From the NCBI RefSeq assembly GCF_902635505.1, contig NC_045429.1, positions 217,747,997 to 217,811,996 on the forward strand: 64,000 nt of DNA. The letters run 5' to 3'. Below the pieces are notes generated by a model. That model was not told where the DNA came from. It made no database searches and saw nothing but the letters and a program-made list of their open reading frames with translations. Both the position numbers and the translations under genes were made by a program. This DNA is from Sarcophilus harrisii. Its lineage: Eukaryota > Chordata > Mammalia > Dasyuromorphia > Dasyuridae. This document shows, in pieces, positions 47,001 to 49,595 of the stretch (the first letter of the stretch is position 1; the number at the start of each line of letters is the position of its first letter).

Positions 47001-49141
47001 TCTGTCTTCTATTGAGCCAAACATAAGACATTTACAAAAAATATATTTAAATTGCTATTTTTCTAATTTTTTTTGTTTTGGAAAATAAGTAATTTCACAA
47101 AAAGGTTATTTATATTAATATGTAATAAGTTTGAAATTTTTTACTTTAAAAATAATAAATGATTATTCTTTTTTTAAAAAAAGTTTGTGCCTAATATGGA
47201 AAATATTGATAGATACAAAATCCACATGATCATAAGTTCTTTGGGATCCTCCAAATTTTTTTGGATTGTAAAGGAGTTCTAAGACCAAAAAGAAAAAATG
47301 AACTACTGCTTTGGTCTGTTTATGTAGAAGGAATATGACATAGTATAAAAATATTGGATCTGGAAAGGATGAAAGAATGTAACTTCATATCCTGGCTCTT
47401 TCTCAAAGATTGAAAGAACATAGCTTCATATCCTAGCTCTGTCTCTTACTGCTTGTGTGTCTTTGGACAAGTTACTTAACATAGACCTCAATTCCCTAAT
47501 CTAAACAATATAGGGAGTTGTATTAAATGATCTCTAAGGCTCCATCCATATTTATGATCCCCTGATCTTTTTTGGTAAGTTTTTAAAAACACTAATGGTT
47601 AATATTTATGCATGGTGTTCTAAAGGTTTTAGTTAAATTTGAATTGCTTAAAACTTTAATAGCATAAAACTTCACTAAGACTTTTGGGACACCTTACGTA
47701 GCACTCTTATAATGCACACATCTTTCCCAATTGATCTACATATACATCTCACATACTGTTTTCCTAGCTAGCCCAACCTGCCATTTCATGAGCCTTTGTT
47801 CCTTCAAATTGAATGTCCAAGTCTGTCTCCTCCAGAAAGCATTCTCTAATGAGTAGCTTCTTAGCAGTACAAGCCCTGCTCTCCTACTAATCTTGCCATT
47901 GTTATATTTATCTACATCTATATCTATGTATATTTATGTTTTTTTCTGTATTCCATTATAATCTCTTTGAGGGTAGGAGTTAGAGTACATCTTTAATATA
48001 TCTCCTCAAGCAGCTGATATGGTGCTATAATTCAGAATAAATACTGAGATAAAACAAAGTTAGTTATATGCCATATTTGCTCCTAATTTTTTTTTTATTA
48101 AAAAGAATTATAGGGCAGTTGGAGCTCCTGCTCTTAAGGAATAGCATCAGTATTTCAAAGGATGTATAGTTATCCCTTCCATATTGCTGGGGTGGGAGTG
48201 TGGTGTTCCCATAATCTGGAAAATCAGTGTAAACATTTGGCCCTCTCTTAGTATCGGAAAAGATATTTGAATTATTAAGGTATTAAAAAATAAAATATGT
48301 TAATATTATATATATTTTAATGCATTTTTGAGTTTCTAAACTTTTTTGTGTCATCTGCTGGCCTGTGTGTGTCATCTGTGGCTTCCCCAAAATTCCCATT
48401 TAATTTCTCATGTCTGATATTTTGAAATTGTCTTGGGGAAAGTCATGATGTGGAAGGAATATTTGTACTAGGATGTTCTAGGTGGTCACTTTAAGGATTG
48501 TGTCACCATCAATATTGGTTGGTGGTGTTTGCAGTAGGTACCATGTTTGGGATAACTTCCTGTGCTACTGCTCAACCCCAAAAGAAACCTGATTTTTTCA
48601 CAGTTGCACCCTGATAAAGATGGGAAAACCAGATGTTTGGCAGATGGTTAGTGGATCTTAACTCTGAATCAACAATGCCTTTCCTTATTTTAATGTAATG
48701 TTAAAAAATGTAACAACTCTTGTAAAGTATGTTTTTTGTTTTTTTTAGAAAGAGGGAACTGCAACATCCTTTAATGCTAATTTTGGATTATCTCTAAGGG
48801 TAACCACCTGAATTAGTTTTTCCTATTGGTATCTTTTGTCATATTCACAGCTTTCCTGTACTTGTGGTATACCTCAGCCCAAGGCCATGATGTTGGATAG
48901 CAGCTATAGTGATGGAGAGGTGAATGAAATAGAAAATTATGAACCAGACAATGGAGATAAGCAAGACCGTATGATGGTGCAGCTGGCTCTGGGTTCTGAG
49001 AGGATTACCACGAGGAGAAAAAGCCAAAGAAGTTATGTGAGCATGCGGATTGACACCCACGCCATTGATAAGTACTCCCGGATAATATTCCCAGCTGCAT
49101 ATATCTTATTTAATTTAATATACTGGTCTATTTTCTCATAA
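833..49141 (+). CDS. GABRR1: GABA-A receptor subunit rho-1 gene, exons 2-10 (5' partial)
   Basis: This is a pentameric ligand-gated chloride channel subunit of the Cys-loop family. It forms the bicuculline-insensitive GABA receptors typical of retinal bipolar cells. Nine coding exons are joined by eight introns: 833-883, 8141-8247, 11156-11223, 20406-20629, 35307-35389, 39298-39438, 40964-41116, 46546-46742 and 48851-49141. Summed coding length is 1315 nt, 437 codons plus stop, and every exon junction keeps the reading frame. The translation is close to human rho-1 throughout. The intracellular loop has the rho-1 hallmarks SDGEVN and DRMMVQL, and the end is [18 protein letters not shown], which separates it from rho-2 and rho-3. 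The signal-peptide exon and promoter are outside the window. Introns run from 1.5 to 14.7 kb and are filled with LINEs and SINEs. Confidence 0.97.
898..1045 (+). repeat. Ancient interspersed repeat fragment
   Basis: It contains the widespread mammalian repeat text 'tttattaagtgcttactat' and 'gccaggcactgtgctaggtg'. Similar copies occur near 3.6, 14.5, 16.7, 33.6, 33.8, 37.5, 56.5 and 58.9 kb. The exact family is not certain. It begins 15 bp inside the intron after exon 2. Confidence 0.6.
1219..1606 (-). mobile_element. 5'-truncated L1 insertion with 17-bp target duplication
   Basis: A perfect 17-bp direct repeat GGTCTGGGTAATTCTCT flanks the insert (1219-1235 and 1590-1606). Inside is a 35-nt poly-T (reverse poly-A tail) followed by reversed L1 3' UTR. 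This is a classic target-primed insertion on the - strand. The perfect duplication suggests it is fairly young. Confidence 0.92.
3250..3505 (-). repeat. tRNA-derived marsupial SINE with RTE-like tail, antisense
   Basis: In reverse it has the tRNA-like head (ctaaatggtacagtagatag), the 'gtgtgaccctggacaaatca' core, and the tail 'ccaagaaaaccccatgg..agtcagacataatt'. It is nested in the CR1/L3 relic. Confidence 0.8.
3590..3860 (+). repeat. Ancient interspersed repeat fragment inside the CR1/L3 relic
   Basis: It carries 'actctgctaaatgctgggaa', 'tccttgtcctcaaggagtt' and 'gagggacaacatgcaaataa', the same family as 898-1045 and 37465-37730. The second half (aggaatcagggaagggttcc) is also family-typical. 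Confidence 0.6.
4420..5214. other. Intronic stretch, no feature recognised
   Basis: I see no gene, RNA or clear repeat family here. The short open frame near 4494-4682 has no family resemblance. Confidence 0.5.
5215..5330 (+). mobile_element. Very short L1 3' tail with 12-bp target duplication
   Basis: Only 92 bp of L1 3' end, finishing in an AATAAAAAG-type tail, sits between perfect repeats ATTTTCTTCATA at 5215-5226 and 5319-5330. It is an extremely 5'-truncated insertion. Confidence 0.85.
5400..5510 (+). repeat. CR1/L3 fragment
   Basis: It repeats the segment at about 3112-3190 (ctagagattgg, 'gatgaaattcaataggaata'), the same CR1/L3 ORF2 region, as a separate piece. Confidence 0.65.
5590..6185 (+). 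repeat. Possible solo LTR fossil
   Basis: The layout resembles a retroviral-type LTR: a TATA-like box (ggtatataagag, 6023-6034), a pyrimidine-rich R-like region, and a late polyadenylation-like motif (caattaaacttctg, near 6116). I found no matching second LTR, internal genes or clear target duplication, and the ends are uncertain. It is an old, degraded fossil if it is one at all. Confidence 0.3.
6186..6660. other. Intronic stretch, no feature recognised
   Basis: No gene or repeat family was recognised. Confidence 0.5.
6676..6990. repeat. Polypurine tract followed by (GT)26
   Basis: About 255 bp is almost pure A/G on the + strand, with GAAG and GGAA units decaying outward (6676-6935). It runs directly into an uninterrupted (GT)26 at 6939-6990. 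Open frames in both strands here are products of the repeat. Confidence 0.95.
6991..8010. other. Intronic stretch, no feature recognised
   Basis: I see no gene or confident repeat in this stretch. Confidence 0.45.
8012..8050. repeat. (AC)n microsatellite
   Basis: A pure dinucleotide run of about 19-20 units, 91 bp upstream of exon 3. Confidence 0.97.
8141..8247 (+). CDS. GABRR1: GABRR1 exon 3 (N-terminal extracellular region)
   Basis: The exon is 107 bp, with acceptor tgtatag and donor GGAG/gtatga. It completes a serine codon, then encodes [19 protein letters not shown] and the [16 protein letters not shown] stretch, nearly identical to human rho-1. It ends one base into a glycine codon finished by the next exon. 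It contributes the start of the extracellular domain before beta-strand 1. A SINE lies 75 bp downstream in the intron. Confidence 0.96.
8322..8455 (+). repeat. tRNA-derived SINE
   Basis: The SINE head (caaggtagttgatagaacat), 'cagaaggatctgaatttaaa' and 'gtgtgaccctgtgcaagtct' are present without the RTE-like tail. Confidence 0.8.
8655..9410 (-). repeat. Older L1 LINE 3' region, antisense
   Basis: The reverse strand corresponds to the L1 3' UTR and ORF2 C-terminus, with the same order of motifs as the younger copies (ggatatagacc, ctgggtcaaagagtacatac) but more divergent. Confidence 0.75.
9515..9705 (+). repeat. MIR-like SINE
   Basis: It ends with the diagnostic 'ttttctcatctataaaataa' and 'ctgaattagatggctgctaa' text of MIR/MON-type SINEs. 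Confidence 0.65.
9866..10098 (+). repeat. Full-length tRNA/RTE-tail SINE
   Basis: The order is tRNA head (ggcaagtaggtggtgaagtg), core, cctcagtttcctcatttgta, then the RTE-like tail 'ccaagaaaaccccaaatggg' ending in an ACAACAAC run. It is a good reference copy for this window. Confidence 0.88.
10630..10722 (-). repeat. SINE head fragment, antisense
   Basis: Reverse text reads 'gatagtgcagtggatagaac' then a gagtcaggac-type core. Confidence 0.75.
10905..11012 (+). repeat. SINE core fragment
   Basis: It contains 'gagttcaaatccagcctgag' and 'gtgaccctgggcaagtcact', then an AAAACAAAACAAT-type tail; the tRNA head is missing. Confidence 0.8.
11128..11145. repeat. (ATC)6 at the exon 4 acceptor
   Basis: Six ATC units end 10 bp before the exon 4 boundary, where the branch site and pyrimidine tract are expected. 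Confidence 0.95.
11156..11223 (+). CDS. GABRR1: GABRR1 exon 4 (beta-strand 1 region)
   Basis: The exon is 68 bp and encodes [20 protein letters not shown] followed by Asp-Met, identical to the human rho-1 segment as I know it. The donor is ATG/gtaagt, close to consensus. The acceptor is less typical: a run of ATC repeats (11128-11145) occupies the region where the branch point and polypyrimidine tract normally lie, leaving only cactttccag next to the exon. Confidence 0.96.
11330..12050 (+). repeat. L2 LINE 3' half
   Basis: The sense strand follows the L2 ORF2 C-terminal text, including the stretch reading as [12 protein letters not shown]-like protein. It closes with the L2 3' end 'aataaatgtttattgactgg'. 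Confidence 0.75.
12305..13295 (+). repeat. L2 LINE, interrupted
   Basis: Sense L2 text ([12 protein letters not shown], then the [14 protein letters not shown] region) runs to about 12882 and resumes at 13080 with 'ctcaaataccactttctaca', ending at 'tttattgattgactga'. The insert at 12883-13079 looks like a DNA transposon. Confidence 0.75.
12883..13079. mobile_element. Probable non-autonomous hAT-type element
   Basis: A 197-bp insert splits the L2. Its ends form imperfect inverted repeats: CAGGGGTGGG on the left, and CAGAGGCGGG as the reverse complement of the right end. No clear 8-bp target duplication is left, so the family call is tentative. Confidence 0.45.
13352..13503 (+). repeat. tRNA-derived SINE with poly-A
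   Basis: Head, core and 'gtgtgaccctgggcaagtca' are intact, followed by a 16-nt A-tract. The flanks ggataatgccc and ggatgataccc may be a decayed target duplication. Confidence 0.85.
13504..14027. other. Intronic stretch, no feature recognised
   Basis: No gene or repeat family was recognised with confidence. Confidence 0.45.
14028..14290 (+). repeat. Full-length tRNA/RTE-tail SINE
   Basis: Head 'aactggcatagtggatagag', core, 'cttgtaaaatgatctggaga' and the RTE-like tail ending in an ACAACTACAACC run are all present. Confidence 0.85.
14317..14424. repeat. Long fold-back (inverted repeat) hairpin
   Basis: A 36-nt left arm (14317-14352) and a 37-nt right arm (14388-14424) are near-perfect reverse complements. 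They share CCATGA, TTGACCACAGGG, CCCTGA and AAAG. An inner AGCTACT/AGTAGCT pair shortens the loop. It could be the remnant of a fold-back DNA transposon or a hairpin RNA source; nothing here decides between them. Confidence 0.8.
14470..14605 (+). repeat. Ancient interspersed repeat fragment
   Basis: Text 'tttattaagcaattatcatg', 'gttctgtgttaggtgttggg' and 'gccctcaaagagattatatt' is of the same family as 898-1045. Confidence 0.6.
14606..15734. other. Intronic stretch, unassigned; two overlapping open frames
   Basis: Frames of 153 codons (14868-15329) and 142 codons (15007-15435) overlap in different + frames. Neither shows a family motif or coding bias I can recognise, and there is no splice or promoter context, so I do not call a gene. 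An 11-bp inverted pair lies at 14706-14716 and 14781-14791. Confidence 0.5.
15735..15905 (+). repeat. MIR-like SINE
   Basis: It reads 'aatcatagatttagaactaa', then 'cccttcattttatggaatgg' and 'aattcaaacccagatccttg', the MIR/MON core in sense. Confidence 0.7.
15906..16695. other. Intronic stretch, no feature recognised
   Basis: No gene or confident repeat apart from a weak gatttattaagtgcctgat fragment near 15970. Confidence 0.45.
16700..16970 (+). repeat. Old interspersed repeat plus MIR-like SINE
   Basis: 16700-16850 resembles the 'tttattcaacatgtatttgg' family. 16855-16965 is MIR-like, with 'gcctcagttgccttatgtgc' and 'ggtctatgattctatgattt'. Confidence 0.55.
17301..17481. mobile_element. Non-autonomous hAT element with 8-bp duplication
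   Basis: A 181-bp element has inverted ends (left CAAAAGTTCTTAAGCC; right end reversed CAGGGATTCTAACCCT). The flanks ttctagag (17293-17300) and ttttagag (17482-17489) match at 7 of 8 bases, the duplication size of hAT transposons. Confidence 0.75.
17490..18455. other. Intronic stretch, no feature recognised
   Basis: No gene or repeat family was recognised with confidence; the reverse-strand open frame at 17870-18169 shows no family motif. Confidence 0.45.
18460..20090 (-). repeat. L2 LINE ORF2, antisense, about 1.6 kb
   Basis: The reverse strand follows the L2 reverse-transcriptase C-terminal text: [12 protein letters not shown], then [15 protein letters not shown], then [13 protein letters not shown], and near the low end an AWNSLLPL-like motif. 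The upper part matches the fingers/palm region (FDYVDH near 19680 in reverse). It carries many stops and frameshifts. A SINE is inserted at 19757-19893. Confidence 0.8.
19757..19893 (+). repeat. SINE nested in L2
   Basis: The tRNA-derived head and core end in (AAAT)n. It interrupts the antisense L2, whose sequence continues on both sides (aaatctttt / agatctttgg). Confidence 0.8.
20160..20300 (+). repeat. MIR SINE
   Basis: It contains 'cctattttacaaatgataaa' and 'caggtcacataactaataac', the MIR core, 105 bp before exon 5. Confidence 0.7.
20406..20629 (+). CDS. GABRR1: GABRR1 exon 5 (agonist-site loops D, A and E)
   Basis: The 224-bp exon is the largest internal one and starts with [17 protein letters not shown]. 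In the usual human rho-1 numbering it carries Tyr102, Arg104 and Tyr106 of loop D, Phe138 near loop A, and Arg158 and Ser168 of loop E. These residues line the GABA pocket and all are present. The exon ends SLR, with the Arg170 codon split AG/G by the next intron. The acceptor is tctttag and the donor CAG/gtaaaa. The following intron is the longest in the window, 14.7 kb. Confidence 0.98.
21075..22375 (-). repeat. L1 LINE 3' region, antisense, about 1.3 kb
   Basis: Poly-A side at 21075; the 3' UTR and the ORF2 C-terminus follow in reverse ([17 protein letters not shown]). The upper end breaks off near 22375. Part of the long fifth intron. Confidence 0.85.
22400..22680. repeat. Two MIR-like SINE fragments
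   Basis: 22420-22540 has 'gggcctcagtttcttcatct'. 22560-22680 has 'tgccaaactcttgtgctaaa' and 'gattctcatagcaaccctgc', the MIR core. Confidence 0.65.
22840..23960 (-). repeat. L2 LINE antisense, split by later insertion
   Basis: L2 text (ggagccactgaattttattg) stops at about 22987 and resumes at about 23624 with 'gaatgggttggagagcaaaa', continuing to about 23960. The 640-bp interruption begins with a SINE-like unit (22988-23130, 'caaagaagaccaatgacctc'). The rest of the insert (23131-23620) is unassigned. Confidence 0.65.
24320..24510. repeat. MIR-like SINE
   Basis: It contains 'atcctgtgcaagtcacttaa', then 'ctgcctcagattctggatct' and a ggggttggacttagtgg ending. Confidence 0.7.
24745..24965 (-). 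repeat. tRNA/RTE-tail SINE, antisense
   Basis: The RTE-like tail comes first ('tatgaccccatttgagattt'), then gtttgccatttccttctcc, then the tRNA-derived core in reverse. Confidence 0.85.
25270..25630 (+). repeat. Two tandem SINEs
   Basis: A MIR-like unit (25270-25396) is directly followed by a tRNA/RTE-tail SINE (25397-25630) whose tail is 'aagaaagccctaaatagggt' and ends in AACAACAAAAAAA. Confidence 0.8.
25740..25990 (+). repeat. MIR/CORE-type SINE
   Basis: The MIR core 'attatcctcattttacagtt' and 'aggatcacacagctagttat' are followed by a SINE 3' part ending in 'ttttatccactgtgcttt'. Confidence 0.7.
25991..28020. other. Low-repeat intronic stretch
   Basis: About 2 kb without recognised repeats or exons. 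26040-26110 is rich in homeodomain-like TAATT cores and has an ATGCAAAT octamer (near 26075). 26890-27720 is of mixed composition with no family I can name. Confidence 0.45.
28030..28345 (+). repeat. L2 3' end containing (TA)n
   Basis: L2 3' text ends 'gttggcacatagtaagtact' and 'tgataaatattgattaata'. An expanded TA/GTAT microsatellite (about 28150-28220) lies inside. Confidence 0.75.
28428..28668 (-). repeat. tRNA/RTE-tail SINE, antisense
   Basis: The tail 'tgaccccatttggagttgtc' comes first, then gatgaggaaactgaggcaaa, then the core in reverse. Confidence 0.85.
28669..29728. other. Low-repeat intronic stretch
   Basis: No repeat or exon was recognised. 28985-29390 is of ordinary composition and free of known repeats, which makes it a candidate for conserved non-coding sequence. 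29525-29660 is strongly AT-rich. Confidence 0.45.
29729..29990 (+). repeat. L2 3' end
   Basis: Typical L2 3' UTR wording 'gagtgtgagctctttgataa' is followed by 'aagtaattaataaatgtttt'. Confidence 0.65.
30215..30432 (+). repeat. tRNA/RTE-tail SINE
   Basis: Head 'gatggtacagtagatagagg', core, and shortened tail 'aaaccctaaatgggatcatg'. Confidence 0.82.
30433..31725. other. Low-repeat intronic stretch
   Basis: About 1.3 kb in the long fifth intron with no recognised repeat, RNA or exon. Confidence 0.45.
31726..33030 (+). repeat. MIR-like SINE split by an L1
   Basis: The MIR 3' part reads 'aaagtactttgtaaaattta' and aagtgct on the left, and resumes as 'caataaatattggctattaa' on the right of the L1. 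The two halves join at the L1 target duplication. Confidence 0.75.
31816..32989 (+). mobile_element. 5'-truncated L1 insertion, about 1.15 kb, with 10-bp duplication
   Basis: A perfect repeat TTAAAGTGCT flanks it (31816-31825 and 32980-32989). It carries the end of L1 ORF2 ([43 protein letters not shown]), broken by stops, then the 3' UTR and a short tail. Its 3' UTR is of the same type as the copies at 44.3 and 51.7 kb. Confidence 0.9.
33089..33270 (-). mobile_element. SINE with 11-bp target duplication
   Basis: TAAACTAAAAA occurs at 33089-33099 and 33260-33270. Between them is a reversed tRNA-derived SINE with its poly-T end at 33100-33123. Confidence 0.88.
33598..33905 (+). repeat. Two old interspersed repeat fragments
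   Basis: 33598-33745 (gttattaagaacctactagg, tgcccctaagggacttcc) and 33770-33905 (ccttctatgtgccagacatt, 'gtccctgctgtccaagaaat') belong to the same family as 898-1045 and lie in tandem. Confidence 0.6.
33955..34800 (-). repeat. L2 LINE antisense, interrupted
   Basis: L2 text occurs at 33955-34185 and 34335-34800 (gattattgcaactgccaggt; 'ttatgcacgttgagtttaag'). The interruption at about 34186-34320 looks like a LINE 3' tail in sense ('aactcaacattttattttaa'). Confidence 0.65.
34960..35115 (+). repeat. MIR-like SINE
   Basis: It contains 'gatttgaattctggctctta', ctgggtctcagtttgctcatc and 'tttagttcctcctatctcta'. Confidence 0.65.
35307..35389 (+). CDS. GABRR1: GABRR1 exon 6 (Cys-loop)
   Basis: The exon is 83 bp. 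It finishes Arg170, then encodes [20 protein letters not shown] and CSLEIES. The two cysteines (177 and 191) are separated by 13 residues, the signature disulfide loop of this receptor superfamily, which couples agonist binding to gating. The exon ends one base into the codon of Tyr198, a loop B aromatic residue implicated in contacting the GABA amine. The acceptor is ttctag and the donor is GTT/gtgagt. Confidence 0.97.
35578..35725 (+). repeat. tRNA-derived SINE
   Basis: Head 'agctggtagtgaagtggatg' and core, with 'gcctcagtttcctcaactat'. It lies 190 bp after exon 6. Confidence 0.8.
36075..36370 (+). repeat. L2 LINE 3' fragment
   Basis: Sense L2 text 'ttttccttaagtgcagattc', 'cagatcattcccctacttaa' and 'ccaatgactccctattgatc'. 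A TTTTG-rich run follows at 36395-36435. Confidence 0.65.
36601..36791 (-). mobile_element. SINE with 13-bp target duplication
   Basis: AAAATGAGTTTTT is repeated at 36601-36613 and 36779-36791 around a reversed tRNA-derived SINE. Confidence 0.88.
36985..37370 (+). repeat. Two tandem SINEs
   Basis: A SINE at 36985-37125 (ggttggacttggagtcagga) is followed directly by a full tRNA/RTE-tail SINE at 37126-37370 (gcagctaaatggcgaagggg, 'ccaagaaaacccaggtagta'). Confidence 0.8.
37465..37735 (+). repeat. Ancient interspersed repeat fragment, longer copy
   Basis: It has 'gcatttattaagagcctacc', gtccttgccctcaaggagtt and 'ggaaaggcttcctgtaaaag'; it extends about 100 bp further 3' than the other copies. Confidence 0.6.
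37736..38420. other. Intronic stretch, no feature recognised
   Basis: No gene or repeat family was recognised. Confidence 0.45.
38424..38740 (-). repeat. L1 LINE 3' end, antisense
   Basis: A poly-T start is followed by 'aaatagctttttatttttca' and the reversed L1 3' UTR, breaking off at attggcctg. Confidence 0.8.
38770..39130 (+). repeat. MIR SINE with an internal insert
   Basis: MIR core halves lie at 38785-38880 and 39015-39130 ('ccattttatagatgaaaaaa', 'aagatcactcagctaagcaa'). The 135 bp between them contain a perfect 13-bp hairpin at 38888-38923. Confidence 0.65.
39298..39438 (+). CDS. GABRR1: GABRR1 exon 7 (loops B to C; GC donor)
   Basis: The exon is 141 bp. It completes Tyr198 and encodes [19 protein letters not shown] through to LAFYSST. 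It carries loop C residues Tyr241, Ser243 and Thr244. The only in-phase junction with the next exon uses the donor ACAG/gcaagc, so the intron is of GC-AG type. No GT lies where it would keep the frame and the conserved STGWYN sequence. The intron splits the Gly245 codon between Thr244 and Tyr247. Confidence 0.96.
39610..39745 (+). repeat. MIR-like SINE fragment
   Basis: 'tctctgtcaagttaactggg' is followed by an ataaaatgaagaggttataa segment, the MIR order. Confidence 0.55.
39962..40206 (+). pseudogene. 7SL (signal recognition particle) RNA pseudogene
   Basis: The segment follows 7SL RNA from the Alu-domain part ('aaggctggaggatcccttga', 'gctcaggagttctaagctgt') through the middle (accaatatggttaaccctca, 'gccatctaaagagggggaaa') to the S-domain end ('ggatcagcagtgggatagtc', then gagcctgagatagagaaacc). 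About 30 bases are missing in the middle, and many substitutions destroy the G+C-rich helices. The 5' end is poorly preserved and no poly-A tail remains, so it is an old processed copy rather than a working gene. It lies in the GC-AG intron of GABRR1. Confidence 0.82.
40340..40535 (+). repeat. MIR SINE
   Basis: 'cccatttttcagatgaagaa' and actgaggcaggctgaagtta are the MIR core. A TA-rich run (40256-40275) precedes it. Confidence 0.7.
40964..41116 (+). CDS. GABRR1: GABRR1 exon 8 (end of loop C, TM1, start of TM2)
   Basis: The exon is 153 bp. It encodes [14 protein letters not shown], including loop C Tyr247, then the TM1 helix around [20 protein letters not shown], the TM1-TM2 linker with the basic RRAVPAR, and the start of the pore helix. 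The proline at pore position 2', typical of rho subunits, is present in ARVPLG. The exon ends within the following glycine codon. The acceptor is catgtag and the donor TTAG/gtaagg. Old L1 sequence begins about 50 bp into the next intron. Confidence 0.97.
41165..41800 (+). repeat. Old L1 LINE 3' end with (AC)n
   Basis: It begins about 50 bp after exon 8 and carries decayed ORF2 C-terminal text (tatttatagcagctctcttt, 'gatgagcagaaccaagagaa'-like) and a 3' tail ending in AATAAAATTTTAAAAAG. An (AC)n microsatellite fills 41555-41595. Confidence 0.75.
41965..42420 (-). repeat. CR1/L3 LINE 3' part, antisense, split by a SINE
   Basis: Reverse CR1 text includes 'gttgaaaggctgtcatgggg' and gggattagacttactctgtt. 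A reversed tRNA-derived SINE occupies about 42128-42298. Confidence 0.7.
42690..42815 (+). repeat. CR1/L3 fragment
   Basis: 'agaagaatgtccagcaaaga' and aggatggtgaaggaccatat match the VQRKAT region of CR1 ORF2. Confidence 0.65.
42985..44000 (+). repeat. Decayed L1 LINE with internal deletion
   Basis: The first part matches the L1 endonuclease start of ORF2 (TMNVNGM, then a [20 protein letters not shown]-like reading). From about 43500 the text jumps to the ORF2 C-terminus and 3' end, so the middle of the element is gone. A (TA)n run follows at 44009-44035. Confidence 0.7.
44262..45180 (-). repeat. L1 LINE 3' region, antisense
   Basis: 3' UTR, then ORF2 C-terminus in reverse, including the stretch reading as [16 protein letters not shown]-like protein. 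Imperfect flanks ttgctttatttttta and ttgttttactttttt may be the remains of a target duplication. Confidence 0.82.
45181..45960. other. Intronic stretch, no feature recognised
   Basis: No gene or confident repeat was seen. Confidence 0.45.
45962..46255 (+). repeat. Two MIR-like SINE fragments
   Basis: 45962-46044 has 'gaatcatagatttagaatca'. 46045-46255 has a tRNA-like head, tcttcatctataaaatgggg and 'ctatataaatgctagctatt'. Confidence 0.65.
46546..46742 (+). CDS. GABRR1: GABRR1 exon 9 (TM2 pore and TM3)
   Basis: The exon is 197 bp. It encodes the TM2 pore-lining [18 protein letters not shown] with the 9' leucine gate, the TM2-TM3 linker [10 protein letters not shown] that transmits binding to the gate, the TM3 helix, and the start of the intracellular loop ending RKERELRDK. 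It ends at a codon boundary, with donor AAG/gtgatg. Reading past the donor gives a stop after five codons, so intron retention would remove TM4. A hAT fossil starts 58 bp downstream of the exon. Confidence 0.97.
46793..47316. mobile_element. hAT-Charlie-type element with perfect 8-bp duplication
   Basis: CTTTGGTC flanks a 508-bp element (46801-47308) that begins CAGTGGTTTTCAAAGTATGA and ends with a reverse-type GAACTACTG. An internal stretch near 46900-47000 reads [15 protein letters not shown] followed by STKTM, the hAT transposase dimerisation region. It is therefore an internally deleted autonomous-type copy. It starts 58 bp from the exon 9 donor. Confidence 0.88.
47340..47575 (+). repeat. 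MIR-like SINE
   Basis: 'tcctagctctgtctcttact' and ctttggacaagttacttaac are present; a segment near 47370-47435 is partly duplicated (aacttcatatcctggctctt / 'agcttcatatcctagctctg'). Confidence 0.65.
47720..48050 (+). repeat. L2-like LINE 3' fragment
   Basis: Sense text with 'tctcctccagaaagcattct' and 'ttataatctctttgagggta' resembles the L2 3' end; divergent. Confidence 0.5.
48051..48740. other. Intronic stretch, no feature recognised
   Basis: No repeat or exon was recognised. Confidence 0.45.
48749..48799 (+). other. Exon-like 51-bp open stretch (candidate only)
   Basis: A strong acceptor (gttttttgttttttttag) precedes 17 in-phase codons ([17 protein letters not shown]) and a weak donor AGG/gtaacc. 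It sits between exons 9 and 10, both in phase 0. The intron left before exon 10 would be only 51 bp, shorter than normal mammalian introns. Alternatively the acceptor could extend exon 10, which would hit a TGA after 20 codons. Confidence 0.25.
48851..49141 (+). CDS. GABRR1: GABRR1 exon 10 (intracellular loop, TM4, stop)
   Basis: The terminal coding exon has 96 codons plus TAA. It starts [20 protein letters not shown] and encodes the acidic, variable TM3-TM4 cytoplasmic loop with SDGEVN and DRMMVQL. It then carries a basic patch [12 protein letters not shown], the conserved [12 protein letters not shown], and TM4 ending NLIYWSIFS. Compared with human rho-1 from memory, one serine of the QRSSYVS run is missing and the first third of the loop differs most. 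This loop is the fastest-changing part of the family and holds trafficking and phosphorylation sites. The acceptor is attcacag. Confidence 0.97.
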   Translation, partial: LSCTCGIPQPKAMMLDSSYSDGEVNEIENYEPDNGDKQDRMMVQLALGSERITTRRKSQRSYVSMRIDTHAIDKYSRIIFPAAYILFNLIYWSIFS

Positions 49142-49595
49142 ATGTTATTCTCAAAGTTTTCCTGTTCTACACAAAAAACACTCCCAAAACAACTACACAA
49201 AATAATTAATCTTGGGAAAATATTTCATTCAATGTTATGAATAGGATAAAAAGAACCCAGAGTTCACGTCTATCTTCACCATCATTTCCCATGTGTGATA
49301 TTAATATATTAAGCAATCATTAAGTCAAATAACATTTATAAAGCACTTACCATATATACACTGCATCAAGTATTATAATACTACATATACCCAATGGCGT
49401 CTGATGTTAGTAACATAATTAGTCTGAAAAAAATATGGCACTGTGATGTGGGTTTAAATCTTAATATTTCTGATTCTGTTAAAATTCTTGTTTTTTCTCC
49501 AGTGCATTTTCACTTGGAATCTAAAACTCTTTGAGCTTGCTTATTTTTACAAATATTGCTTAATTCAAATAAATGTTTTTATATTATTAAAATGA
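49142..49595 (+). other. GABRR1: Probable GABRR1 3' UTR
   Basis: AT-rich sequence follows the stop codon. The first canonical AATAAA on the + strand is at 49568-49573, about 430 bp downstream, followed by a T-rich stretch, so cleavage near 49590 is plausible. A MIR-like fragment (about 49315-49390) lies within it. The transcript end is inferred only from the hexamer. Confidence 0.45.

Noticed and set aside
833-49141. Assignment to GABRR2 or GABRR3
   Set aside because: The intracellular loop (SDGEVN, DRMMVQL) and the terminal [18 protein letters not shown] fit rho-1; rho-2 and rho-3 differ clearly in the loop and before TM4.
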